Shown one piece after another: positions 11,801 through 22,625 of a stretch of 64,000 nucleotides of DNA. Source of the DNA: Morinoia aosen (taxonomy: Eukaryota > Arthropoda > Malacostraca > Amphipoda > Talitridae). Within the stretch, counting starts at the first letter, position 1. The number at the start of each line of letters is the position of its first letter. Position numbers and translations under genes: made by a program. The stretch covers positions 63,812,392-63,876,391 of the forward strand of contig CM059559.1 in the NCBI GenBank assembly GCA_030386875.1. The letters run 5' to 3'. Below the pieces are notes generated by a model. The model was not told the DNA's origin. It searched no databases and was given only the letters and a program-made list of their open reading frames with translations.

Positions 11801-12599
11801 GTTTTATGATTTTTTATTTCACGCTAACTAGTATATAAACCGAAAGGTAGAAATTTGCAAGTTTGGGTTGGGATTGATTGAAATATTACAAATTAAGAAC
11901 GCGCATCAAAACAAGGGCGTGAATATAAAGGTCATGCAAAGAAAATTCAGCCTCTGAACAATTCCAGTAAAATTCTGTACTCTGCTGATTATACTGATGA
12001 AAGAGATACTTCAGCATCCGACCCCGATTGTCTAATTTGCTTTTATGATATTTGATTCCTGTAGAGAAAATAAGGTCCAGTTTGGTACCAGTTTCCTACA
12101 TGCTGCTGTCAAAAGCAAGAATTATATTGAAAAATAGAAATGTCATACTGAGCAGATGAGGGTAAAAATGTGTACGATGCACACGATGACTCTAGTTCGT
12201 CTAATATGATGATGAGGTAGTGTGTTCATTGTCAAACCGCAACCTGAACGAGCGTACAAGAAGACGTCAAAAGGCCTACCATTGTGGATTTTGGATAATC
12301 TACTCGTACTTCCAGACCTGAAGAACAATGGTAGGATGCTTGCTATATATTTACTAAGTAATAAAGCGATTTTGATTCTAGTTTCATTTATGATATTAAT
12401 GAACGATATCATATCAACTTTGAAACGCGTTAAGTGCCGTGGAACATTGTAGTGCGCGTGGTCACAAGTGGTGTTTTCCTACACCAACGAATATTAGCTA
12501 ATCAAAGTAAACGGAAATTATATTTTCCCTTATTTCAATGCTCGAAATCAATTTTTAGGAGATGAATAATACACTAATGTTTGCTAGAACATATTACTT
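11801..12599. other. Intergenic stretch
   Basis: Overlapping short frames exist on both strands at 12143-12452 but none shows a recognisable motif. Nothing else seen. Confidence 0.5.
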
Positions 12600-12759
12600 T
12601 CACCGAAAACATAATGAAATATAAGTTTTTCCTGAAACCAATAATAGTCAACAGACAGCTTTTGGAGAAATATTGCATTCCACCTTGATATATGCCATTC
12701 AAAACACACCAGCCACACTCCGTAAGTTTTGAATAGAATTGAGGTAGAGATATGAGACC

Positions 12760-12955
12760 ATCCATTCGACGACCTTGAAGAATAATTTTTTAGGGTGAAC
12801 ATTCCCTAGTGCACCTGAATACGTATGTGACCGTGAAGGTACCCAGCGGTGGCCACTGAGGGGATTGCCAGACAATGATGCTGACCGACTAGCAGTCATA
12901 AACTAAATTTTCATAAATACTTCATGATAACAAAATGAAAGTTTGATCTATTTGA
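12760..12955 (+). repeat. Dispersed repeat family E, copy 1
   Basis: A block containing GGTGGCCACTGAGG, then ATGATGCTGACCGACTAGCAGTC, ending AATTTTCATAAATACTTCAT. It resembles 57260-57362 (CCGGTGGTACACGGAGG, then ATGCTACTGACCTGCCAGTAGTC, then AATTTTCATAAATATTT), same orientation, strongly diverged. No ends defined. Confidence 0.45.
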
Positions 12956-13725
12956 AGTTCGTTATTTCTAAAATTAATAAATAAAACTAACTCTAATATG
13001 AGTTCAATATTGAACTTCAGTTAAATCCGCTGCAGTTAAAGTGATAATGCATAAGCAGGAGCATTGTTACGGATGTAAAAAGATTTCCACCAGAATGACT
13101 CACTCTTTGACCGATAACATAAAGGGAAATTGGTCGTCATCTGTTCTATGCATAACCGAGAATCTAATTTATGCAACATCCTTTGGTAGTCTAAACTACC
13201 CAACCAACTTCCTGGCAATTTCTGTTATTCCTCTGCCCACTTGTAGCCTGAGCCCCACTGAAACACATTGCTTCCGAAGAATCGAACCTTTATAGAAGCC
13301 ATTTGGCCAGGGTTTCCACGCGAGGCGACTCTAATTACCCTAGCTGAAGGGTGTTGATTACCCCAGATTACCGTAAAACAGCTAATCCTGACCTATGATC
13401 TATTAATTAACTAAAAGGTAAATGGACTGGTTTCCAGAGCTCCGTCAGTATGAATGAGCCCTGTGTTACATACTGCATGAGCGTCAGGAGGGAAATCCAG
13501 TCGAACGACTTTAGAATGCTGGTTTTTCTGTTGGGTATAGGAGAAAAATTCCAAGCACAATACTCCACTCTACCCAGGTGTCTGAAATGGGTACCTGTCT
13601 TGATCGGGGGAAGGCGTCATGGCGTCCTGGCGTTAGTTATAAGGCATTTGAAAATCCAATGTACAAGGTGGTAATGGTGGTATGTATTAGGCTTGAAATT
13701 GGAAATAAAGCATTCGTAGATGCCT

Positions 13726-13757
<32 letters not shown>
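13726..13757. repeat. (ATT)n microsatellite
   Basis: About ten ATT units inside the hAT element. Confidence 0.9.
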
Positions 13758-13758
<1 letters not shown>

Positions 13759-13978
13759 TTTATATCCAGACGATATCACGTACAAGATGTTTGCCAAAAA
13801 CCTGTCGAATTAATTTTGCTGCCCGCTGTTTTCATAGGCGCCCTTTTTTTCTGCGACTCCTGATCTGGGAACATTGTTTGCATCAAACTAAAAGAGGCTC
13901 ACACAATGAGATAGGTGGTGCTTAGCTAAAAATGCACAAACATGCAGTTCCACTTAACGAGCACGATTTTCGAGAGGA

Positions 13979-14191
13979 TCATCGGATAGCACTTAGCTGG
14001 CAATCGATGGCTGTTTTGCCACCATGGATCGTTGTTTGTGTCGCTGAGAGCATGTGACGCTTGATCCTTTTGCTTTGATTTTGATCATCCTTTTGCTCTG
14101 TTGATTTTGAGAACTTGGCTAACCATCCCTCAAACTCATGTTCCGATGTCAACGAATCTTTTAATTTCTGCTGGTAGTTTCTAGCTTTCAA
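13979..14191 (-). pseudogene. Possible hAT transposase N-terminal remnant
   Basis: A 70-codon minus-strand frame inside the hAT element reads RNYQQKLKDSLTSEHEFEGW followed by LAKFS. Many hAT and BED-finger proteins open with a similar basic helix and F-x-x-W-L motif just before the BED zinc finger. Here the expected Cys pairs do not follow, so the frame would be a truncated piece. The assignment rests mainly on the motif and on lying within an element of hAT structure. Confidence 0.4.
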
Positions 14192-15529
14192 GTAAAGCTT
14201 TCCTTTTTTCGAGGTAGTGTCGTTGGCTCTTCCCTACTCGGTGCGGTGCACGATCATCTGCTATGCTGCAAGAAATGCAATAATATGTGTACCTACCCCT
14301 AGTACAATTATTTATTTTTTAGTTAATTTTCCATCCATTCACGCACTTCAGCCATTCTTTCCACATGCTCAATCTAACCTAACACTTAGATCCACTCTCT
14401 GCGATGACTTTCTGGCTTCCCTCACACATGACCTTCGTCATATCTTTTCATAACGGATTTTATCCAATCTTTTTACACCACATGTACTTGAAGTGTCAAA
14501 AAAGCCTGTCTAAATTTTTTTGTTTGCATCGCTACAATAACATGCTTCTTTGGCGTGCAACATGGCTAAGAAATAGGACGCCTTCCATCTAATTAGCTGG
14601 CAAAATACTGGCGCTGTGAGGTGACTCTGCTGTTAATTCAATGACTATCACAAGAATGAACCTATTAATTATTTCTACGATGAAATATATTAGCTGTAGA
14701 ATTTAACAATACAACAAACATACCTGTCAATATTCTGTTGAAGCTTATGACCACTAGCGCAATCAGACTAGGACAGTGACTTTCGTCGACTGGCTGTTGC
14801 TGACACCGATCGAGTTTTTATTAGCAACATGCAACTCAGAATCATTTGTCAAAACGAAGTGGACAAGAGATATTATGGCTTCGTATCTTGACGCCATCTT
14901 TCGTGAGCGATACCTGTGGCGATACCTGATGACATTCAAATATTCGACACTAACCACAGCAGCAGTGCAGTTTTGCGAACACTAAATTCTGACCCGTTTC
15001 ATTACATTTCGTTCAAGTGGTAACCAGTAGGGTGCTTGCATATTGGCTTTCAATATTCTATTTTTCGTAGATTAGGCGGTCACTTCCTTCACGGAGCTCT
15101 GATTACCCTAGATTTGCCCATATTTTTCATTACCCTAAACATTACCCTAGGGTACCCCTGATTACCCTAAACTGGGGTAATTACCCTGCTCGTGGAAATA
15201 CTGCATTTGGCATACGTATATGTTCAAAGAAGCATAATATTCGTCTGGAACGCTTGCTGTGAGACTTGAGTTTGAAAAAAACTTTGAGTAAAGACTTCAT
15301 TAATTCACTGCGATATCCTCTTGGTGCTCAATTAAAACTGTCAGATCAGGTCGAAGAGTTCGTGGCTTCAAAAACGGTAGTCTACCATAACTGCAAAAAA
15401 CATGCTGTATAAGTTTAATATTACCTACAGTGAAATACTTTTACATTTTCAGTTCAACCACAGACGAAATATTATTTCTGAATGTTACAATACATACCAC
15501 TCAGGCTAGCAGGTTGTTTTTCTCGACCA

Positions 15530-17777
15530 TTAAGGGGGTCATCCGTTTTTTTTTAAATTTTGATCTGATTCGCCTGAAATTTGGCCAGTATATGTTTGAT
15601 TGAAAATAAAACAAATTTTACTCATGAAACTTTTTCGATTTAGACCTTAGTTGTTTTTAATTGGTAAAACTAGTTTTTTGATTCATTTTTATGAATATTT
15701 CAAAAAATGTAAGTCATTGAGTTTTTATGCTAGAACAAATTCAAAAACAGTTCTGAAATCCTCGTAACATTGCGAAGAAACTGACATTCCCAAATTTTCT
15801 ATTCGAAACTTTTTGTTTTCTTTTTGTGTGCGTTATTTGATGACTTACTAATATATACAAAATATTTTCTTTTGAACTCTGATAAAACGAAATAAATTTA
15901 CAAGGATTCTAAGGATTCTAAAACTGTCATAGTTTTTCCTAGTATGAAAACTCACTGACATCTTTTCCTTTGAATGTAGAAAATGAGAGGTTTCAGGCAT
16001 AAGCCAAAACATAATTTTTTGTTCAAGTGAAATATAATGGAAAATTTTTGTACTTGAATGCTCTTATAGTGTTTTTTATAACGTCTATTCATAATTTTAT
16101 ATATACGCTCTGAATTGTAAACTACGAGTAACAAAATAAATATAAAGTAAAAAAGAAAAAGATATTTGTTTTTTGACGCATGGTGATTTTTTTATTTGTG
16201 GCCTGATTCTTCTGAAATTTGACCATTGTATGTAATATGTAAAAAATACACATTTTGTTTCATTCATTCTCTCAATGTTGGCCTTAGTTTTAGGAAAAAA
16301 TTGAAATACAAGTTATTTAGTTCATATCTATGGATATTTCAAATGAATAGAAGTCATTGAGTTTTTGTGCTTGAACAAATTCAAAGACAGTTTTGAAATT
16401 TTCGTTACATTGCAAAGCAAACTGATAGTTTCAGAATTCTCATTTTTCGTTTTGTTTTCTTATTAAGGGGGTCCTCCGGGGCCCTTTTTCTCTCCGATGG
16501 TCATTTTTCGTTTTATTGTTTGATAAGAACCCTTAGGTAGTGGACTATTCGGTCCTAAAATTTTATAGCGCTACGGACAATAGATGCCCCCCCCCAGGGG
16601 GGGGGTAAGGGGACCAAAATCTTAAATTTTCGAGCTCATTTCGACCCCTTATAAAAAGAAAACAAAAGAAGAAATACAAAATTTGCGAATGTACTGTTGT
16701 TAGATATGTTCCAAGGATTCTAAAACTGTCTTTGTTTTTGTTCTAGCCTGAAAACTCAATGAGTTCTATTCTTTTGAAATGTCAATACCAGTGGACTAAA
16801 AACCAATATGTCAAATTTTTTCAAAAACTAAGACCTGAATCAAAAAAATGTATAGAAGAAATTGTGTTTCTTTTTAAAAGTTACATATAATAGTCAAGTT
16901 TCATAAGAATCAAACTGAAAACAAAAAATTTCATAATTTTTATGATATAAGCAAAAATTTTTTTAATTTTTTCCTTTTTTGGAAATTACAATTCACAGTG
17001 TGAATATGATGTTATGCATGGAGATAATCGAAATAAAAATGAAAACAGCATTCAATTACGTAAATTTTCCATTATATCACACTAAAACAAAAAAATTAGT
17101 TTTTGGCCTATACTGTAAAGTTACTTACTTTCAAAATTCAAAAGAATAGAAGTCATTGAGTTTTTATGCTAGGAAGAAAACAAGACAGTTTTGGAATCCT
17201 TGGAACATTTCTAACAAAGTTATATTCCCCTTTTTTCCATTTTTACATTTCATTTTTTTTTTATAATGGTTCAAATCCAAAAATTTCGTATTTTTTTATT
17301 CATTGGTAAATTTTCGCGTATAAAAAAAAATTAAAAAAAAATGCAAAATCCCCGAATATATCTTTGTTAGAAATGTTTCAAGGATTCCAAAACTGTCTTT
17401 GAATTTGTTCTAGCATAAAAACTCAATGACTTCTATTCTTTTGAAATATGCATAAAAATGACCCAAAAAACCTATTTTTCAAATTTTTCGGAAAAACTAA
17501 GGCCTAAATCAAAAAATTTCAAGTTTAAATATGTTTGTCTTGCAAAACTACATATACTCACCAAGTTTCAGACCAATCGGATCAAAAAAATTTTCAATCC
17601 GGAGGACCCCCTTAAATGGGGTCAAAAATTCATGATTTTTGGTCCCCTTTGACCTCCCCTTGGGGAGGATCTAATGCCCGTAGCCCCATAAAATTTTAAT
17701 GCACAATAGCCCATCCCATAAGGATCCTCTTTCAACAAAAAAAAAACGGCCCATGTGGCCGCGGATGACCCCCTTAA
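15530..17777. mobile_element. Family C TTAA element, outer copy, interrupted by a second copy
   Basis: Bounded by TTAA at 15530-15533 and 17774-17777, with ends GGGGGTCATCCG and CGGATGACCCCC. Removing the inner element (16467-17611 plus one TTAA) leaves about 1.09 kb, close to the 1080 bp of the uninterrupted copy at 37974-39053. The outer copy carries three examples of a roughly 75-bp module (contains AGTCATTGAGTTTTTATGCT) at about 15700 forward, 15905 reversed and 16340 forward. No transposase frame. The TTAA target and GGGGG/CCCCC ends suggest a non-autonomous element moved by a TTAA-specific (piggyBac-like) enzyme. This is inference. Confidence 0.85.
16463..17615. mobile_element. Family C TTAA element, inner copy, opposite orientation
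   Basis: The element is 16467-17611, with ends GGGGGTCCTCCGG and CCGGAGGACCCCC, flanked by TTAA on both sides. It sits inside the outer copy. Its three 75-bp modules run reversed (about 16700), forward (about 17140), reversed (about 17365), the mirror of the outer copy's order. This shows it is inserted in the opposite orientation. Low-complexity A and T runs fill the rest. No coding capacity. Confidence 0.85.
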
Positions 17778-20430
17778 GATGACATTGCAGCGGGGCTAAA
17801 TTGAGTAGCCTCGGGCAGAACATCTGAGTATTCTAAAGCGAAACCGTGAAATTAATAAATTCGTCAATAAATTACATACTCATTCTATCTTATTTCATTT
17901 CATTTATTCCATGTATCCGCCAATCAGATAAAATCAGGACCAACCTTGAAATTTATGGGCCCATTTCAAGAAGCACCAAAGAAAGCACTAGGCGGAAAAT
18001 GTGGAGAGATAAAAGAGCTAGAAAGCCATAGTGCTTAATAATTTCAATAATTTTAATTCAATAAGAAGATTAGCTTATTACAAGGTTAAGTTTAATATTA
18101 AGAAGGCACTCAAGATCAACAATTAGGTGACAATGCTTCAGAAAAGGGGTATAAAGAAATGCTCATAACCAGGCACGAACACGGACGAGGCTATCTTACA
18201 GGAGCTCAACCATGCAATAGTAATCTAACTTAAAAAACTACAGAGTGATCACTAGAATAAAATAAAAGAATATGCAAAGATCCCGCCATAGTTAACTCTG
18301 CCACGAAGACTCCCTTCACCACTTTGCGACCCACACATATTTAATCCGCATAGCGTCTTTACTTTTTATATTAGTGTTAATTTAAGATGTTCGTAATTTC
18401 TACTATTACTTTTGATAAGCAACTTTCGTGTACTTTCTTGATTATAAATCTCTTTTTCACTTATTTCGGTGCATTGTTAGTCATCTAGTCTTGAGCTTGA
18501 AGACTTTTTTACTTGTTTTATTGTAAGGCAGTACAACATGTCTGACGGCAAACTCCTCCAACGACAGTCAGGTATGCTACAAATTGTTTATTTACTGTAC
18601 AAGGGCATTTTCTAAGCAACCACGGTTTTTTACAAGTCTCTGAAAGATGTCTTACCTTCACCAACGTCGTTTCTAATTTTTCTGGTTATTTTCATATATC
18701 TGATAGCTATTTAACTGTTCGTAGATCTCGTTTCTTGACCTGGCCAATAATGGAGGAAGATATCCATTCATAAAACATTTTGGTTACAGTAGATCCTTGA
18801 CTGAAACTGAATTCAATGGTTTCAAAAAGATGATCGTCAAAAATGGTAAAATAAAACGGAGTAACCAATTTCAAACACAATGAATCTTTTACATCATAAT
18901 TTTGTGTATCTAAATATCATATTCGGTTACAAACATTGAAATATGAGGTCTACATGTTGTTATACATTAATATTAAATTTTCTCATTCTGATAAGTTGTC
19001 CAAAAATGATCGGCTATCTACGTTGCATGGTCTTCAATGTATGAATTTTTCGTTTCTCAAAAACATCATTCGCACGATGGCTTTGGATCGGTTGTAAGCT
19101 CGGGCTCTAAAAAATGCCTTCGATGCTGCTGCATGCTGATAAAAATTGAAAATATAAGTTCCAATCGTTCGTATACAGCAGCATTAGCTGGCTACGTTAT
19201 TTTGCGAGTCGTTTGGAAATGTCCTCATTTCCTTTGCTTGACAATAGTACAAAAATCATTTCCCGGATTTGGTTGAAATTTTTTGATGTTTTGTTCATTA
19301 ACAGTTTTCTATTTCACAAAAGTAAGGAAAATAAGAAGAATTGTCTACTCAAATTAAATAAACCTTCTATTCACCTATACCTTGATAACATATCACGTCA
19401 AATTTAAGTTATGAAGAATTCTTAAAATTCATTTTATGGTAGGTCAGATATTAGGCTAGGTTGTATTAGGTAGGTTAGTTTTGGTCTGGCAAGAATGCAG
19501 CTACTCAAACGAAATATTTTTACACTGAGAATTCAATAGAATGAATCTTTTTTTTTTGCTAACGGTTCTTATCTATCGAAAAATATGTAGAAATACACAT
19601 TGTTGGGGCATTCGATGTGAATCGCTTTTTGATGTGCGTACCACTTTGAGCAACGAATTTAGATTTGGGTGCAATGATTTCGACGAAAATGAGGCTACTA
19701 GTCTCAACAAGGGAGCATTTAAAAAATGCCTCGAAGTTTGTATGACGACCACTTACCTTTGAATAACCATCTCGCATATCTGTTTGGTATAAGTGTATTT
19801 AAAGTCGACTTAATTCGAAAACTAAGGCCTCTTACGTCCGTATACTGCGGAATTAAGTGATCAGTTAAAATTAACAGCGTTTTATGCTGTAATATTCTTT
19901 TAGAATTATTTACCCAGAGAAATATTTTTGTCATGACTATTCTTTCAAGAGCGTTTTTAAAGACCAATATCAATTTCAGGAAAATAAAGTGACTGTAATG
20001 GACCAAGGTAATGCTACGTTTCCGTGGGAAAACTAAATCAAAGATTCGTAACTTCTGTTTAAAGGAAAAATACCTTTACGGGCTTAGGCACTAGCTTTTT
20101 TAGTTTTAGTTGATTTAAGACTGTAATGGATATGTATTCGATTAAATAATTTTGTAAATCATACAGCCTGTAGGATAAACTTACGGGCACATACTGTCGC
20201 AGTTTAGTTTAAAATATTTAATTATTTGATTTAAGGTTTTCGGTTAGGCTAGGTCAAACCTAACCAAGGTAATTCTACCTAACCTAATCTAGGTTAGGTC
20301 ATTCTAAGTCATGCCTGATCATTATGAAAAATTATATAAACAAATTAATTGAAGGCTCCTAAGAGTTGAAGCAGAACCGTTATGTGTAAAAGGTCTTTCA
20401 ACTTAAATGAAAGTAAATTGGTTCAAAAAT
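17778..20430. other. Intergenic stretch
   Basis: No supported gene. Short runs of the form CTAACCTAATCTAGGTTAGG (about 20279) and AGGTTAGT (about 19470) are present but not arrayed. Frames of 60-95 codons (for example 19719-20006 minus) show no recognised motif. Confidence 0.55.
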
Positions 20431-20737
20431 AAATACATGTATACGGAGTGCCATCAGAAAGTCCCCGTAGTAGGTCAAATGATTTTGGCTTTATTGAGTA
20501 ATGGCTCCCATCTTTTTTACGGTGAGCAGAGAAAATTCAGGGCTGGCGTTATGGAAGTGAAATGGAGTATATGGATTGTGTAAGCCGCCGGCCTTTTTCT
20601 CTGTCAAAAATTGTATTGTTTTCTTTGAAGCATTAGCAGGTAGACTGCTGTTATGCAATTGCCAGTTCAAGTTTTTCCGCAACTTTGAAGTTGTTTGCAC
20701 CTATTTGGGAGATTTTTGTTGCACAGCATCTCGGAGC

Positions 20738-21415
20738 CGTCTCAATGTGTCATTCATTCAGGTCAATTGAAGTTTAATACAATCACGGAAAATAATAATT
20801 TTATTCCAAAGAATCACTAGAGGAACCCATTTAAAAACGTTTTGCACCAATGACATTCTGCTCGCTGATGCGTTATTTTCGAAAAATTAAACTTTGAAGT
20901 TGGCTTTCGCGCGCCAAGCGGAATTTAATTAATAACGGAAGCTATCCCCCTATTACAAACGTAAAGAGGTTGGGTCGTGAGGGTGAGCCACAGTTCTTCT
21001 AGTGAAAATTATAAATAAAGGCTTCTAGTGAAGTCCGTTTACATCATCTCCAATGGCGGCCACCCGGTACCCAAGATGGCGGCCGCCATCTTGGAGCTGA
21101 TGTAACACAATTGTTGACGTCACCCTAATGGGCCTTTATTTATAATTTTCACTAGAAGAACTGTGGCTCCCCCTCACGACCCAACCTCTTTACGTTTGTA
21201 ATACGGTGTATAGGCTTCTGTTATTAATTGAGTGTTCTGCTTCGCGCGCTCGCTTCCTTTTGCGCGCGAAAGCCAACTTCGAAGTTTAATCATTCGAAAA
21301 TAACGCATCAGCGAGTCATTCGTGTAAAACGTTCTGAAATGTGTTCCTTTAGTGATTCCTGGGATCGGAATTATTATTTCCCGTGATTGCATAAACTTCA
21401 CATTGACCTTCATTC
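20738..21415. mobile_element. Large palindromic foldback element
   Basis: Two arms of about 330 bp are inverted copies. Examples: GCTGATGCGTTATTTTCGAA (20864) against its complement near 21291, GTAAAGAGGTTGGGTCGTGA (20961) against its complement near 21176, and CTAGTGAAAATTATAAATAA (20999) against its complement near 21139. The exact centre is a perfect 24-bp palindrome at 21071-21094 made of CCAAGATGGCGG and its complement. Most arm bases match, with small differences in the distal parts. It would extrude as a cruciform and is hard to assemble. No transposase frame. The 79-codon frame at 21174-21413 is arm sequence. Confidence 0.85.
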
Positions 21416-22397
21416 AAACTAGGAGAAATTTTTAGATAGAAAATAATGTCCATTTCATGTCACCTTCAGCGCAGCAAAGCAGAATTTGTACGTAGAGTAA
21501 CTATTCATGAATTATTTGAACATAGAAGTAAAATGGGAAGTCGTATCTCTGGTTTGTTCGATTTTACTCCAGTTGACGTAAGCGTTCTATAGAAACCATG
21601 TTAGAAAAGCTTCATTTTTAATGAGAATTAACTATTGGAGCAGTGTCTGTGCAGTGGATGTGTCTATTTCAACAGGTGTGACGGCAGCACAAACACACTT
21701 ATGGTGGTTGTGTCTTAATGAAACAATATATTAGACACCGGCAACATTCGGGAATTTCTTACAGAATCGGTCGCGCATGCATTCTCCTTCCCTTCTCATT
21801 CAGCAATTAGGGATCACTGACAGCATTTCAATTTTCCTTTCATAAAACATAATTTCACTGCTCTCTGTGCTACAAATAATGGACTTGATCTTTCGGACTT
21901 TAGAGTCATTATTCATATGGATCCATAAACCTAACCTAAATAAACACTCGAGTACAGTCAAATTGTACGTCATGGTTACAGCCTAATGACGTATTTGCGT
22001 GTGTGCATGCGTATGTGTGTATGTTAAAATATTTCCTTGAGTTAATGTGCGGTTGTATGTGTCAGTTCAACTTGTGTTTGAATGAGGATTAGGATGTAGG
22101 ATTTTGAAGATGCTCGTCTGTTTCCTGAATTTTTTTCAATTTATTATAAGTTTGTCCTTTTTCTTTCAAGTTTCAGCCCCGAAGATAAAATTTTTAAAAA
22201 TCTGAATCGTTTTCAATACATGATGTTAGACACTGGTTCCCATTTTCACCTTAGTGAAATAAAAGTTAGAAATTGAACAAACAGTATATTAAAAAACATC
22301 ACTATAAATGAATTTTTTCATGTAACTTTGTTCTTTCGCTTTCTGTCAATAATATTTCATTGAGCAAATTTGAATAATACTAAATGGGAAATAATGA
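21416..22397. other. Intergenic stretch
   Basis: A TG-rich patch near 21990-22030 (GTGTGTGCATGCGTATGTGT). Nothing else recognised. Confidence 0.5.
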
Positions 22398-22625
22398 TGA
22401 AAAATTGTTTCATTTAAATTGTTTTATTTATAATTAAAAACTGGTCTTCATTATCATGAAGTCATATTAGCGGGTGAATAAAAGATGGTAGATTGTTGGG
22501 ATGAAAAATTGTTTCGTTACAATTGTTTTAAAATTAGAAATATGCCGTTCGAATAATGTTTCATAATTGAAAACTAGTCTTCATAATCAGGAAGCCATGT
22601 TAGCGGGTGAATAAAAGATGGTGGA
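22398..22625 (+). repeat. Two-copy tandem duplication (about 103 and 124 bp)
   Basis: Both units start with ATGAAAAATTGTTTC and end with TTAGCGGGTGAATAAAAGAT. The second contains about 20 extra bases in the middle. No coding meaning seen. Confidence 0.85.

Larger units (their letters stand above)
13300..15211. mobile_element. hAT-type DNA transposon, decayed, with perfect 8-bp target duplication
   Basis: The element spans 13308-15203 and is flanked by CATTTGGC at 13300-13307 and again at 15204-15211. Its ends are CAGGGTTTCCACG and CGTGGAAATACTG, an imperfect inverted repeat of about 13 bp. An 8-bp target duplication and a CAG...CTG end are typical of hAT elements. Just inside the ends are repeats of ATTACCCT (one clear copy plus variants on the left, five on the right), the usual place for transposase-binding subterminal repeats. 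At 1896 bp it is too short for a full transposase, and only a short N-terminal-like frame remains. An ATT microsatellite (13726-13757) lies inside. Confidence 0.85.

Noticed and set aside
13450..13925. Overlapping frames of 74 and 115 codons
   Set aside because: They lie inside the hAT element, translate an ATT microsatellite as poly-Ile, and contain no transposase motif.
16600..16625. G- and C-rich runs as possible G-quadruplex or riboswitch
   Set aside because: These are internal blocks of the family C elements and recur there. No independent regulatory evidence.
20270..20310. TTAGG-like repeats suggesting insect telomere sequence
   Set aside because: Only a few irregular CCTAACCTAA/TTAGGT blocks here and near 19450, with no array. 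Too little for a telomere or an interstitial telomere tract.
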